A DNA stretch of 64,000 nucleotides from Bog-473 sp963751335 (lineage in GTDB: Bacteria; Actinomycetota; Acidimicrobiia; Acidimicrobiales; RAAP-2), in contig CAVVUB010000008.1 in NCBI GenBank assembly GCA_963751335.1, forward strand, positions 806,001 through 870,000, read 5' to 3'. The position numbers and the translations under genes were made by a program. The stretch's first letter is position 1, and every line of letters starts with the position of its first letter. This document shows, piece by piece, positions 51,191 to 62,100 of this stretch. The notes below the pieces were generated by a model, which worked only from the letters and a program-made list of their open reading frames with translations, was not told the DNA's origin and did not search any database.

Positions 51191-53884
51191 TGCCCGGGGT
51201 GAGGGTTCGATGCCGAGCTCGTCGATGGCGCCCTTGACGACGGTCCGGTCGATGCGGCCAGTCAGGGCGAGCTGGTGGAGGACGGCCACCACCAGGTGGG
51301 CCGCATCGACCTCGAAGTAGGAGCGCAACGCCTCGCGGTTGTCCGAGCGCCCGAAGCCGTCGGTGCCGAGCGAGCCGTAGGGCCGGTCGACGAAACGAGA
51401 AATCTGGTCGGGGACCGAGCGCATGTAGTCGGAGATGCTGACCACGGGGTCGGGCCCCGAGCCGAGCGCATCGGTGATGTAGGCGCTGCGGGGCTCGTCA
51501 CCCGGGTGGAGGCGGTTCCAGCGCTCCACCTCGAGGGCGTCCGTGCGCAGGCGGGTCCACGACGTGACCGCCCAGGCGTCGGCGGCGACGTCGTAGCGCT
51601 CGGCCAGGATGCGCTGCGCCTCCATGGCCACGCTCCACATCGGTCCCGAGAAGCAGAGAGTGGCCCGCAGGTCCCCGGGGACCTCGGGGGCGGTGGCGTA
51701 GCGGTAGGCGCCGTCGATGATGCCGCGGCGCACGGTCTCACGGTCCTCGCCCTCAGGCATGGCCGGCATGGGGTAGGTCTCGTTGTAGAGCGTCAGGTAC
51801 CAGAAGCGGTCCTGGGGCTCGGAGCCCAGCATCTCGGCGATGGCCTCTTCGACGATGACCGCGACCTCATAGGCGAAGGACGCGTCGTAGACCATGGCGG
51901 CCGGGTTGGTCGAGGCGAGCAGCGGGGACTGCCCGTCGTCGTGCTGGAGACCCTCGCCCATCAGGGTGGTGCGTCCGGCCGTGCAGCCGGCCAGGATGCC
52001 CCGCCCGCGGATGTCGCCGAGCGACCAGGCCAGGTCGCCCACCCGTTGGAAACCGAACATCGAGTAGAAGAGGAAGACCGGGACCATGGGCTGACCCCAG
52101 GTGGCATACGCGGTGGACAATGCGATGAACGAGGCCAGCGCGCCGGCCTCGCTGATGCCCTCCTGGAGCATCTGGCCCGATGAGCTCTCGGCGTAGTGCA
52201 GCGGAAGGTCGGCGTCGACCGGGATGTAGTGCTGCCCGTCGGGCGCGTAGATCTTCGCTTCGGCGATGATCGGTTCGAGGCCGAAGGTCCGGGCTTCGTC
52301 GGAGACGATCGGGGCGACCAGCGTACCGACGTCGGGATCGCGGACCAGGTTGCGCAACAGGCGGGCGAACACCATGGTGGTGGAGACCTTCTGGGTACCC
52401 GAGCCGGAGGCGAATTCGGCGAACACCTTGGCGGCGGGCCGGCGCGCCGGTCTGCGGCGCACCACCCGGACGGGCAGCGGTCCCTGGAGCACGCGCCCAC
52501 GGGCGCGCAGGTACTCCATGGCGTCGGAGCCCTCGGCCGGGCGGATGTAGGGCGGGTCGCCACCCTCGAGCGCGTCCTCGGGAATGTCGTCGGTCAGGTA
52601 GAGCCGGTCGCGCAGGGTGCGCAGCTGTGCCTTGCTCATCTTCTTGATCTGGTGGGTGGCGTTGCGCGCCTCGATCTCGGGGCCCAGGGTCCAACCCTTG
52701 ATCGTCTTGGCCAGGATCACCGTCGGGGCTCCGTGCTGCTCGGTGGCCAGCTTGTAGGCGGCATAGAGCTTGCGGTAGTCGTGGCCGCCCCGCGGGAGCG
52801 AGACGAGCTCCTCGTCGCTGAGATCCTCGACGATCTTGCGTAGGCGGGGGTCCGGACCGAAGAAGTGCTCGCGGATGTAGGCCCCTGACTCGACGGCCAG
52901 CTTCTGGTACTCCCCGTCGACCGTCGTGTTCATGCGGTCGAGTAGGACGCCGTCGACGTCCTTGGCCAAGAGCGCATCCCAGCGCGAGCCCCAGATCACC
53001 TTGATCACGTTCCATCCGGCACCCCGGAAGACCGCTTCGAGCTCCTGGATGATTTTGCCGTTGCCCCGCACGGGCCCGTCGAGGCGCTGCAGATTGCAGT
53101 TGACCACGAAGATCAGGTTGTCGAGGTGCTCGCGTCCCGCGACCCCGAGCGCGCCGATCGATTCGGGTTCGTCCATCTCACCGTCGCCGACGAAGCACCA
53201 GACGCGGCTCTTCGACGTGTCGACCAGCCGGCGCAGGTGGAGATAGCGGTTGATGTGCGCCTGGTAGATGGCGGAGATCGGGCCCAGGCCCATCGACACC
53301 GTCGGGTACTCCCAGAAGTCGGGGAGCGAGCGCGGATGCGGATAGCTGGGGAGCCCGTTGCCCCCGACCTCGTGGCGGAAGTTGTCGAGTTGCTCCTCGG
53401 TCAGTCTGCCCTCGACGAAGGCTCGGGCGTAGATCCCGGGCGAGGCGTGACCCTGGAAGTAGACCTGATCCCCGTAGCCTCCGTCCGCCTTGCCCCGGAA
53501 GAAATGGTTGAAGCCGACCTCGTAGAGGGCGGCCGAACTGGCGTAGGTCGAGAGATGCCCACCGATGCCCTCGGTGCGCGCGTTCGCCCGGGTGACCATG
53601 GCCGCCGCGTTCCAGCGGATGTAGGCCCGGATCCTGCGCTCCTGGTATTCGTCGCCGGGGAACCAGGGTTCGGCGTCAGCCGGGATGGTGTTCACGTACG
53701 GGGTCGACACGGCGGCCGGGAAGTCGACCTGCTTGGTGCGTGCCCGTTCCAGGAGCTTCATGAGCAGGTAACGCGCCCGTGACCTTCCCCGGGCGTCGAC
53801 CACGGCGTCGAACGAGTCGAGCCACTCTGCCGTCTCGTCCGGATCGGTGTCCGGGACTTGGTGGCTGATCCCGTCGAAGAGCAT
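51176..53884 (-). CDS. aceE: Pyruvate dehydrogenase E1, homodimeric
   Basis: 902 residues, slightly longer than E. coli AceE. Thiamine-diphosphate enzyme that decarboxylates pyruvate and acetylates the lipoyl E2. Motifs: GGHLSTYASSAALYEVGFNHFF near 107-128, the ThDP-binding CFVGDGEMDEPESIGAL near 233-249 and FVVNCNLQRLDGPVRGNGKIIQELE near 260-284, AKTIKGWTLG, and the second-domain ESSSGQMLQEGISEAGA. Homodimeric AceE with a separate lpdA and E2 is the usual actinobacterial arrangement. Divergent from rnhA by 64 bp; the E2 and lpdA genes lie just beyond rnhA. Confidence 0.96.
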   Translation of the reverse strand: MLFDGISHQVPDTDPDETAEWLDSFDAVVDARGRSRARYLLMKLLERARTKQVDFPAAVSTPYVNTIPADAEPWFPGDEYQERRIRAYIRWNAAAMVTRANARTEGIGGHLSTYASSAALYEVGFNHFFRGKADGGYGDQVYFQGHASPGIYARAFVEGRLTEEQLDNFRHEVGGNGLPSYPHPRSLPDFWEYPTVSMGLGPISAIYQAHINRYLHLRRLVDTSKSRVWCFVGDGEMDEPESIGALGVAGREHLDNLIFVVNCNLQRLDGPVRGNGKIIQELEAVFRGAGWNVIKVIWGSRWDALLAKDVDGVLLDRMNTTVDGEYQKLAVESGAYIREHFFGPDPRLRKIVEDLSDEELVSLPRGGHDYRKLYAAYKLATEQHGAPTVILAKTIKGWTLGPEIEARNATHQIKKMSKAQLRTLRDRLYLTDDIPEDALEGGDPPYIRPAEGSDAMEYLRARGRVLQGPLPVRVVRRRPARRPAAKVFAEFASGSGTQKVSTTMVFARLLRNLVRDPDVGTLVAPIVSDEARTFGLEPIIAEAKIYAPDGQHYIPVDADLPLHYAESSSGQMLQEGISEAGALASFIALSTAYATWGQPMVPVFLFYSMFGFQRVGDLAWSLGDIRGRGILAGCTAGRTTLMGEGLQHDDGQSPLLASTNPAAMVYDASFAYEVAVIVEEAIAEMLGSEPQDRFWYLTLYNETYPMPAMPEGEDRETVRRGIIDGAYRYATAPEVPGDLRATLCFSGPMWSVAMEAQRILAERYDVAADAWAVTSWTRLRTDALEVERWNRLHPGDEPRSAYITDALGSGPDPVVSISDYMRSVPDQISRFVDRPYGSLGTDGFGRSDNREALRSYFEVDAAHLVVAVLHQLALTGRIDRTVVKGAIDELGIEPSPRAPFTT

Positions 53885-53948
53885 TGGTCAACGGTATCGG
53901 CCGGAACGGCCTCCCCATGACGGGCGTTCCGGGTGTTACACATTTGTC

Positions 53949-54413
53949 ATGCCAGCCGAGCGCACGCCCGTGATCGTCTATACGGACGGGGCGTGTCGGG
54001 GGAACCCGGGCCCTGGTGGGTGGGCCTGGGCCATACCGGATGGTCGCTACGCCAGCGGCGCCGAAGCGCACACCACCAACCAGCGTATGGAGATCACCGC
54101 CGCCCTCGAGGCCCTGCGGGCGCTTACTCCTGGGTCACCGTCGGCCATCGAGGTGGTGAGTGATTCCACCTACGTGGTCAAGTGCTTCACCGACCGCTGG
54201 TGGCAGGGTTGGCAGCGACGCAACTGGAAGAATTCGCAGAACAAGCCGGTGGCCAATCGCGACCTGTGGGAGCCGCTGATCGAGCTCGCCGTGGCGCACG
54301 AAGTCCCGGTCGGCTTCCGGTGGGTCAAGGGGCATTCGGGCGACCGCTGGAACGACCGGGTGGACGAGCTGGCGACTATCGCCGCCGACACGGGGAGTGG
54401 CGCCAGCGGCTGA
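53949..54413 (+). CDS. rnhA: Ribonuclease HI
   Basis: 154 residues from ATG 53949. Cleaves the RNA strand of RNA/DNA hybrids. Catalytic acids: Asp in VYTDGACRGNPGPGGWAW near 12, Glu in NQRMEITAALEAL near 48, Asp in VVSDSTYVVKCF near 70 and Asp in GHSGDRWNDRVDELA near 135-143. WWQGWQRRNWKNSQNKPVANRDLW is the basic handle. Normal length for a bacterial RNase HI. Separates aceE from the lpdA operon. Confidence 0.95.
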   Translation: MPAERTPVIVYTDGACRGNPGPGGWAWAIPDGRYASGAEAHTTNQRMEITAALEALRALTPGSPSAIEVVSDSTYVVKCFTDRWWQGWQRRNWKNSQNKPVANRDLWEPLIELAVAHEVPVGFRWVKGHSGDRWNDRVDELATIAADTGSGASG

Positions 54414-54562
54414 CGGGCTCGTCTGGAGCGGGCGGTGCGAACGGTAGGCTGCCAAGGCACGCGCGCGCGGCGCGGGACGGGTCCGCCCGGTGCGATCGGG
54501 AGATGTCTCGGGGGGCGGACGCGCCGGAAGGTCTTCGTGAGCTCAGAGGAAGAGGACAGTCG

Positions 54563-55978
54563 ATGAGCACCGAGGAGGAGTTCGACATCGTCGTGATCGG
54601 TGGCGGCCCCGGTGGCTATGCCACGGCCCTCTACGGTGCGGCTGCCGGGCTGTCGGTGGCCATCGTGGAGCGGGACAAGGTCGGCGGGACCTGCCTGCAC
54701 CGGGGCTGCATCCCGGCCAAGGAATTCCTCGAGACCGCCGCTGTGCACCGCACCATCGTCGGATCGCACGAATTCGGTATCGGCGTCTCCGACGTCTCCG
54801 TCGACTTCTCGGTCAGCCAGGACCGCAAGAACGCCGTGGTCGACAAGCTCTGGAAGGGTCTGGCCGGACTGCTCAAAGGACGCAAGGTCACCACGTTCAT
54901 CGGGACCGGGACACTGCGGGCCGACCACCGGGTCGAGGTGGTCGACGGCGAGCATGCCGGCACGGTGGTGGTCGGGCGCAACGTCGTGCTGGCCGCCGGC
55001 TCGGTGCCTCACACCTTGCCCGGGTTCGAGGTGGACGGGCGCTGGGTCATGACCTCCGACGAATTCCTCGACCTCAAGGAACTGCCGGCGTCGGTCGCGG
55101 TGATCGGCGGCGGGGTGGTCGGCTGCGAATTCGCCTCTTTGCTGGCCGACCTGGGCTCCAAGGTGACCATCCTCGAGGCGCTCGACGGCATCCTGGCCGG
55201 CTGCGACGGCGACATCGTCCGCCTGGTCACGCGCACGTTCAAAAAGCGCGGCATCGACATCGTGACGGGGGTCAAGGTCGAGAGCCACTCGCCCTCGCAG
55301 GACGGGAAGGTGACCACCGTGAAGGCGGGGGGCCAGACCTTCGAGGTCGAGGCCATCGTCGTCTCCGTCGGCCGGCGTCCGCGCACCGAGGGTTTGGTGT
55401 CCGACGGTGTGGGGGTCCAGATCGACCAGCGCGGCTTCGTGGTCGCCGATGAATACCAGCGCACCGGAGTGACGGGAGTCTGGGCTGTGGGCGACCTCGT
55501 CGCCGGCACCCCGCAGCTGGCCCACGTGGGCTTCGCCGAGGCGATCGTGGCGGTGAAGGGCATGCTCGGCGAGCCGGTCGTTCCCGTCGACAACGCCAAG
55601 GTGCCCTGGGCCATCTATTGCCATCCCGAGGTCGCGTTCTGCGGCATGACCGAGGAGCAAGCCAAGGACGCGGGCATCCCGGTGCTGGTCAAGAAGGACC
55701 CGTTCGGCGGAAACAGCCGGGCCCAGATCATCGGCGACACCGACGGAATGGTGAAGATCATCGCCGAGCAGCGCGCCGATGGGACGGCCGGCCGCATCCT
55801 CGGTGTGCACATGTGCGGGCCTTGGGTGACCGAACAGCTGAGCGGCGGCTACCTCGCCGTGAACTGGGAGGCCTTTCCCGACGAAGTTGCACAATTCATT
55901 CAGCCGCACCCCTCGCTGTCGGAGACCTTCGGCGAGACGATGCTGGCGCTGACCGGAAGGGGATTGCACCTTGGCTGA
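54563..55978 (+). CDS. lpdA: Dihydrolipoyl dehydrogenase
   Basis: 471 residues from ATG 54563 (GAGGAAGAGGA just upstream). E3 of 2-oxoacid dehydrogenase complexes: reoxidises dihydrolipoyl groups with NAD. FAD motif VVIGGGPGGYATALYGAAAG near 10-29, redox disulfide GGTCLHRGCIPAKEFL near 42-57, NAD motif VAVIGGGVVGCEFASLLADLG near 175-195, FAD-binding GVWAVGDLV near 306, and the C-terminal HPSLSE active-site base near 450. Overlaps the E2 gene by 8 bp. The 149-bp gap before it holds no recognisable site besides the ribosome site. Confidence 0.96.
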   Translation: MSTEEEFDIVVIGGGPGGYATALYGAAAGLSVAIVERDKVGGTCLHRGCIPAKEFLETAAVHRTIVGSHEFGIGVSDVSVDFSVSQDRKNAVVDKLWKGLAGLLKGRKVTTFIGTGTLRADHRVEVVDGEHAGTVVVGRNVVLAAGSVPHTLPGFEVDGRWVMTSDEFLDLKELPASVAVIGGGVVGCEFASLLADLGSKVTILEALDGILAGCDGDIVRLVTRTFKKRGIDIVTGVKVESHSPSQDGKVTTVKAGGQTFEVEAIVVSVGRRPRTEGLVSDGVGVQIDQRGFVVADEYQRTGVTGVWAVGDLVAGTPQLAHVGFAEAIVAVKGMLGEPVVPVDNAKVPWAIYCHPEVAFCGMTEEQAKDAGIPVLVKKDPFGGNSRAQIIGDTDGMVKIIAEQRADGTAGRILGVHMCGPWVTEQLSGGYLAVNWEAFPDEVAQFIQPHPSLSETFGETMLALTGRGLHLG

Positions 55979-57466
55979 CGTGATGATGCCGCAGCTCGGC
56001 GAAACGGTGACCGAGGGAACGATCACGCGCTGGATGAAAGGTGTCGGCGACGACGTGGCGCGCGACGAGCCGCTCTTCGAAGTGTCGACGGACAAGGTCG
56101 ACTCCGAGGTGCCGTCACCGGCTGCCGGGGTCCTGACCGAGATCCTCGTGCCCGAAGGAGAAACCGTCGAGGTCGGGGTCCGGCTCGCTGTCATCGGAGA
56201 CGGATCGGACGAAGGGGCGGCGCCGGCCGCGGCCGAAGGGGCGCCCGCTGCGCCGCCCGCCGAGAGTGCGCCGCCCGCCCAGAGCGCAACGCCCGTCCAG
56301 TCCGCGCCACCCCCGGCCCCGCCGGCTCAAAGTGCACCGCCACCGCCACCGCCACCGCCACCCCCCCGCTCCGCCGGCTCAGAGTCCGCCACCGCCACCG
56401 CCGGCCCCGGCGCCCGCACCCGAGGCGCCCGCTCCGACCGCTGAACCTGCTGCGGCCAACGGGACGGAGCCGTCGGTGCTCTCGCCCATCGTCCGCCGCC
56501 TCTTGTCCGAGAACGGCATCGACCAGTCCGAGGTGACGCCGACCGGCGCCGGCGGGCGAATCACCCGCGAGGACGTGCTGGCTGTGGTCGACGCGCGCCG
56601 GACCACGGCGCCGGCTGCTGCCCGCACCCGCACCGCCACCGCCCCCTCCGGCTGCGCCTCAGGCACCGCCCGCCCCCGCGCCCAGCACGTCCGCCGCGGT
56701 CATGAGTCCGCCCGCGGCAGCGCCCTCGGTCTCGGTCGCGGCCTACCGCGGCGCGGGAGACCAGGTCGTGCCGTTCTCGAACATGCGTCGGCGCACGGCC
56801 GAGCACATGGTGCGCTCGAAGGCAACGTCGCCGCACGCGTTCATCGCCAAGGAGGTCGATTTCGAGACCGTCGAGCGCGTGCGCAAGGCGTGGGGCGAGC
56901 GCTTCAAGGCCGAGGAGGGTTTCTCCCTGACCTACCTCCCCTTCGTCGCTCGGGCCACCGTCGAGGCGCTCCGTGACTTCCCCCTGCTCAACGCCTCGGT
57001 GGTCGAGGACTCCCTGGTCGTGCACGGCGAGGTCAATCTGGGCATCGCCGTCGACTTGTCCCACGAGGGCCTGATCGTGCCGGTGATCCACCGGGCCGAG
57101 GAAGTCACGCTGCGCGGCGTGGCCCGGCGCATCCGCGACCTGGCCGAGCGGGCGCGCGACCGCAAACTCAATGCGGACGACATCGCCGGGGGCACCTTCT
57201 CCATTACCAACGACGGCCCGTTCGCGACGTACTTCACGGTCCCGATCATCAACCAGCCCCAGGTGGCCATCCTGGCCACCGACGGGATCGCCCGCCGCCC
57301 GGTGGTCGTCACGCAAGCCGATGGCTCCGAATCGATCGCCATCCACTCGACCGGAGTGATCGGGTGCAGCTGGGACCACCGGGCCGTCGACGGGGCCTAC
57401 GTCTCGTTGTTCCTGGCCCGGGTGTCCGATCTTCTCGGCAGCCGCGACTGGGCGGCCGAGCTCTGA
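55971..57466 (+). CDS. Dihydrolipoamide acyltransferase E2, two frameshifts
   Basis: E2 core of the pyruvate or related dehydrogenase complex. One lipoyl domain (MMPQLGETVTEGTITRW, lipoyl Lys in FEVSTDKVDSEVPSP near 43), a Pro/Ala-rich linker, a peripheral-subunit-binding domain (LSPIVRRLLSENGIDQSEV, GTGAGGRITREDVL type), a second Pro-rich linker, and the catalytic domain ending in GCSWDHRAVDGAYVSLFLAR with the HRxxDG motif. Frame changes are needed at the C7 run 56361-56367 and near 56610; each is one extra base, both in low-complexity linkers. Symbol withheld because AceF/SucB/BkdC cannot be told apart here, though aceE nearby favours pyruvate. Confidence 0.88.
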
Positions 57467-57477
57467 GGCCAGCACCG

Positions 57478-59085
57478 GTGCTTCGCATCCGTTCGCTCGG
57501 GACGGTCTCGTACCACGAGGCCTACGACCTCCAGCACGCCCTGGCCGTGCAAGGAGGTGACGACTACCTCCTCGTCCTCCAGCATCCCCACACGTACACG
57601 CTCGGGGCGCACGCCGATGACCGCCACGTGCTCGTCGACCCCGCCTCGGTCGGCGCCGCGCTCGAGCGGACGGATCGCGGTGGCGACGTCACGTATCACG
57701 GCCCGGGTCAACTGGTGGCCTACCCGATCGTCACCGTGCCCGACGACCCCTCCTCGGGTCCGGCCCACGTGCACCGGCTCGAGCAGGTGGTGATCGACAC
57801 GCTGGCCGACCTCGGTCTGCCCGGGGCCAGCAGCGTCGGGGAGTACCCCGGCGTCTGGATCGACGCCGATGGGCCCACGCCGCGCAAGATCGCCGCCATC
57901 GGGGTGCGGACGCGACGGGTCGGGCCCGAGCGCCGCACACTGCACGGACTGGCCCTCAACGTGACGACCGATTTGGCCATGTTCGGCCACATCGTGCCGT
58001 GCGGGATCGCCGATCGTGGTGTCACGTCGCTGGCCGCCGAGGGTCTCGAGGTGGACATGGAGACCGTGCTCGAAGCCTTCGTCGCCCGGGCCGCCGCGGC
58101 CTTCGCCACCGGAGGGGTGGAGCGCAGCGATGTCCGCGCCGGTCCGACGGCGCGCCAGGCGGGCCTGAGCGTTGAGCGACCGCTCCTGCGCCGCCTACGC
58201 CAGGCCGGGGTGGCACCCGAGGACGGGCTCGACCTGGCGACGCGCAAACCTGAGTGGGTGCGCGTGCCCGTCCGCATCGGGAAGGGCTACCGCAGCCTCG
58301 GGGCCACCATCCACGACCTTGGTCTCGTGACCGTGTGCGAGGAAGCGGGCTGCCCGAACATCTACGAGTGCTGGGCTGACGGAACCGCCACCTTCATGAT
58401 CAACGGAGAGCGCTGCACCCGGGCCTGCGGCTTCTGCCAGGTGGACACGCGCCACCCCTTGGCGCTGGCGCCCGACGAGCCCGAGCGGGTCGCCGAGGCA
58501 GTCGAGCGCATGCGGCTGAGCCATGCCGTCGTCACCTGCGTGGCCCGCGACGATCTGCCCGATGGCGGTGCGGGTGCCATGGCGCGCACCATCGAGGCCA
58601 TCAGGTCCCGCCGGCCTGGGACGACGGTCGAGGTGCTCATCTCGGACTGCCGCGGCGACGCCGCTTCGCTCGACACCGTCTTCGCCGCCCGGCCCGACAT
58701 CCTGAACCACAACATTGAGACGGTGGCCCGGCTGCAGCGGGCCGTCCGGCCTTCCGCCGGCTACGCGCGCAGCCTGTCGGTGCTGGCCCGCGCCGGCGCC
58801 GCCGGCCTGGTGACCAAGTCCGGGTTGATGGTGGGGCTGGGCGAGCAGGAGGACGAAGTGGTCGCCACCCTGGCCGATCTGCGTGCCGTCGGGGTCTCCA
58901 TCGTGACGGTGGGCCAGTACCTGCGTCCGAGCCGCCAACACTTGCCGGTGTCGCGTTACTGGAGGCCCGAGGAGTTCGAGGCCCTGCGCCGGGCTGGTGT
59001 CGAATTGGGGCTGGCGCACGTCGAGGCGTCTCCACTCACCCGGTCGAGCTACCACGCCCGCGAGGCCGCCTCCGCCGTGCGTTGA
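57478..59085 (+). CDS. LipB-LipA fusion: octanoyltransferase plus lipoyl synthase
   Basis: 535 residues in one uninterrupted frame from GTG 57478, 11 bp after the E2 gene. Residues 1 to about 212 are LipB: RGGDVTYHGPGQLVAYP (68-83), Lys137 in PRKIAAIGVR and the acyl-accepting Cys175 in HIVPCGIADRGV. From about 235 it is LipA: auxiliary cluster CEEAGCPNIYEC (287-298), radical-SAM CTRACGFC (313-320), VARDDLPDGGA, the C-terminal SPLTRSSYHARE with the cluster-binding Ser. Together they move octanoate from ACP to E2 and insert sulfur. No stop or better start separates the parts; the other two frames each have a TGA near 58167-58177, so a lost stop by an indel must be excluded. Confidence 0.9.
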   Translation: MLRIRSLGTVSYHEAYDLQHALAVQGGDDYLLVLQHPHTYTLGAHADDRHVLVDPASVGAALERTDRGGDVTYHGPGQLVAYPIVTVPDDPSSGPAHVHRLEQVVIDTLADLGLPGASSVGEYPGVWIDADGPTPRKIAAIGVRTRRVGPERRTLHGLALNVTTDLAMFGHIVPCGIADRGVTSLAAEGLEVDMETVLEAFVARAAAAFATGGVERSDVRAGPTARQAGLSVERPLLRRLRQAGVAPEDGLDLATRKPEWVRVPVRIGKGYRSLGATIHDLGLVTVCEEAGCPNIYECWADGTATFMINGERCTRACGFCQVDTRHPLALAPDEPERVAEAVERMRLSHAVVTCVARDDLPDGGAGAMARTIEAIRSRRPGTTVEVLISDCRGDAASLDTVFAARPDILNHNIETVARLQRAVRPSAGYARSLSVLARAGAAGLVTKSGLMVGLGEQEDEVVATLADLRAVGVSIVTVGQYLRPSRQHLPVSRYWRPEEFEALRRAGVELGLAHVEASPLTRSSYHAREAASAVR

Positions 59086-59100
59086 GCGTCTGTCCCGAGC

Positions 59101-59142
59101 GCCGAGCGCCCTGCGCCGAGCGCCCTGCGCCGTGCGCCGAAG
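59101..59142. repeat. 14-bp tandem repeat between convergent lipA and metH
   Basis: GCCGAGCGCCCTGC occurs at 59101 and 59115 exactly and a third, diverged unit starts at 59129 (GCCGTGCGCCGAAG). It fills almost the whole 59-bp convergent gap. Comparable in place and size to the 16-bp repeats at 51126. Confidence 0.6.
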
Positions 59143-59144
59143 GC

Positions 59145-62100
59145 TCAGGCCACGAAGTACTTGGCCTCCGGGTGGTGGCAGATGATGGCGTCGGTCGTCT
59201 GCTCGGGGTGGAGCTGAAATCCCTCGCTCACCGTCACGCCGATGCGTTCTCCCCCCAGAAGCTCGACCACCTTGGCGTTGTCGCTGAGGTCTGGGCAGGC
59301 CGGGTAGCCCCACGAGTACCGGCCGCCCCGGTACTGCTGACGGAACAGCCCGGTCAGGGTCGGCCCGTCCTCGGCGGCGAAGCCCAGTTCCTCGCGGATG
59401 CGCCGATGCCAGCATTCCGCGGTGGCCTCGGCCATCTCGACGCTCAGGCCGTGCAGGAAGAGGTAGCTCTGGTACTCGTTCTCGGCGAAGAGGCGCGCCG
59501 CCTCCTCCGAGGCCCGGCTCCCGATGGTGCACAGCATGAAGCTGGCGAAGTCCTCGTCGCTCGAGCCGGCCGGGCGGAAGAAGTCGCTGATGCAGAGCCA
59601 GGGCTCCTTGCGCTGGCGGGGGAAGGTGAAGCGCATCCATTCGGCGGTGCGCGAATCGTCCTTCCAGATGACGAGGTCGTTGCCCTCGGCGTTGGCGGCG
59701 AAGTGCCCGTAGGCCACCTGGGGCACCAGGAGATCGGCCTCGCGCGCCTTGGCCAGCTGCTCGCGCAGGGTGGCCTTGACACGCTCCTTGAACTCGGGGT
59801 CGCTCTCCCCGTCCTCGGGCCGGAAGCCCCACTGGTTGCGGAAGAGCGCGGTGAGATTCAGGTACTCGGTCACCTCGTCGATGGCGATGCCCACGGCGAT
59901 GCGGCTGCCCACGAAAGGCGGCGTGAACAATCGATTGTCGGTGGCCACGGCCGAGCGGGCGGGCTGACCCTCCACCGGCGCGTCGTCGGTGTCCTGGAAA
60001 CGACGAGGCACGTTGCGCTCGGAGATCTCGCGGCCGAAGATCGGATCGTCCTCGCCGGAGCGCTTCAGCTCGACCAGGCGGTCCATGGTGCGCAGGCCCT
60101 CGAAGGCGTCGCGCCCGTAGAACAGGCGCCCCTCGTAGATCTCGCGCAAGTCCCGCTCGACGTAGGTCCGGGTCAGCGCCGCTCCGCCCAGGATGACGGG
60201 CATGTCCGAGAGCGACCGGTCGTTCAGCTCGACCAGGTTCTCACGCATGATCAACGTGGACTTCACGAGCAGCCCGCTCATGCCGATGGCGTCGGCCCGG
60301 TGTTCCTGGGCCGCGCTGACCATCTCGTTGATGCCGACCTTGATGCCCAGGTTGACGACCTCGTAGCCGTTGTTGGTCAAGATGATGTCGACCAGGTTCT
60401 TGCCGATGTCGTGCACGTCGCCCTTGACCGTGGCCAGCACGACCGTGCCCTTGCCACCCTGGTCCGACTTCTCCATGTGCGGTTCGAGGAAGGCGACGGC
60501 CGCCTTCATGGTCTCGGCCGACTGCAGCACGAACGGCAGCTGCATCTCACCGGAGGCGAAGCGCTCACCGACGACCTTCATCCCCTCGAGCAGGATGTCG
60601 TTCACGATGGCGAGGGCGGCCGTGCCGCCCTCGAGCGCCTCGGTCAGGTCGTCCTCGAGGCCGTTGCGGTTGCCGTCGATGATGCGCTGGCTCAAGCGGC
60701 GATCGACCGGCCAGTCGAGATGCTCGTCCGGCGGGCCGGTGTTGACCTTGACCCCCTCGAAAAGGGCCAGCAGCTCCTGGAGCGGGTCGTAGTCGTCGCT
60801 GCGCCGGTCGTACACCAGGTCGAGGCAGATCTCCTTGGCCCGCTCCTCGATGCGGGCCAGCGGCAGGATCTTCGAGGCGTGCACGATGGCCGAGTCCAGG
60901 CCCGCCTCCACGCACTCGTGCAGGAAGACCGAGTTCAGCACCTGGCGGGCGGCCGGGTTCAGGCCGAAGGACACGTTGGACAGGCCGAGGATGGTCGAGA
61001 CACCGGGCAGCTCCGCCTTGATGGCCCGGATGCCCTCGATCGTCTCGATGCCGTCGCGACGGCTCTCCTCCATGCCGGTCGAGAGGGGCAGGGCGAGCGG
61101 GTCGAAGAGGAGGTCCTCGGGCTCGAGCCCGTAACGCTCCACCGCGATGGTGGCGATGTTGCGGGCCGCCCGCAGCTTCCAATCCGCCGAGCGGGCCTGG
61201 CCTTCCTCGTCGATGCAGGTGCACACGACCGCCGCCCCGAACTCGCGGGCCAGGCGCAAGAACGTGTCGAGCCGGGTCCCGGGCTCGTCGCCCTCCTCGA
61301 GGTTGACCGAGTTGAGGATCGGGCGGCCACCCAGCCACTCCAGCGCGGCGCGCACGACCGGGCCCTCGGTCGAGTCGACCATGAGCGGCACACTCGACTG
61401 GGTGCAGAAGCGGCTGGCCACCTCGTTCATGTCGGCGACGCCGTCGGCCCCCGTGTAGTCGACGCACACGTCGATGAGGTGCGAGCCCTCGCGCACCTGG
61501 TCGCGCGCCATGGCCACGCAGCTGTCCCAGTCGCCGGCCAGCATGGCCTCGCGGAAGGCCTTGGACCCGTTGGCGTTGGTGCGCTCGCCCACCACCAGGA
61601 ACGAGGTGTCCTGCTTGAAGGGCACCGAGGTGTAGATGGACGCGGCCGCCGGCTCGTGCACCGGCGTGCGGGCCGCCGGCACCGCGGTGGCGCAGCGCTC
61701 GACCACCGCCGCGAGGTGGGCCGGGGTCGTGCCGCAGCACCCGCCGATGGCGGTCACCCCGAACTCGGTCACGAAGCGGTGCAGGTGCTCGGCCAGCCCG
61801 TCGGGCGTGAGGTCGTAGTGCATCTTCCCGTCCACGACCGAGGGGAGACCCGCATTGGGGATGCAGGCGATGGGGACGCGGCTGGCCCCCGACAGGTGGC
61901 GCAGGGCCTCGCTCATCTCGACCGGACCGGTGGCGCAGTTGAGGCCGACCACGTCGACCTGCATGGCGTCGAGCACGGTGAGCGCGGCGCCGACCTCGGT
62001 GCCGGGCAGCATGCGGCCGGTCAGCTCAATGGTCACCTGCGTCTGCAGCGGCACCACCCGGCCGAGCGCCACCATGGCCCGCCGGGCTCCGTTGATGGCG

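Noticed and set aside
54170..56194. Minus-strand frame of 674 codons opposite lpdA and rnhA
   Set aside because: Shadow of two well-defined genes; no recognisable motif.
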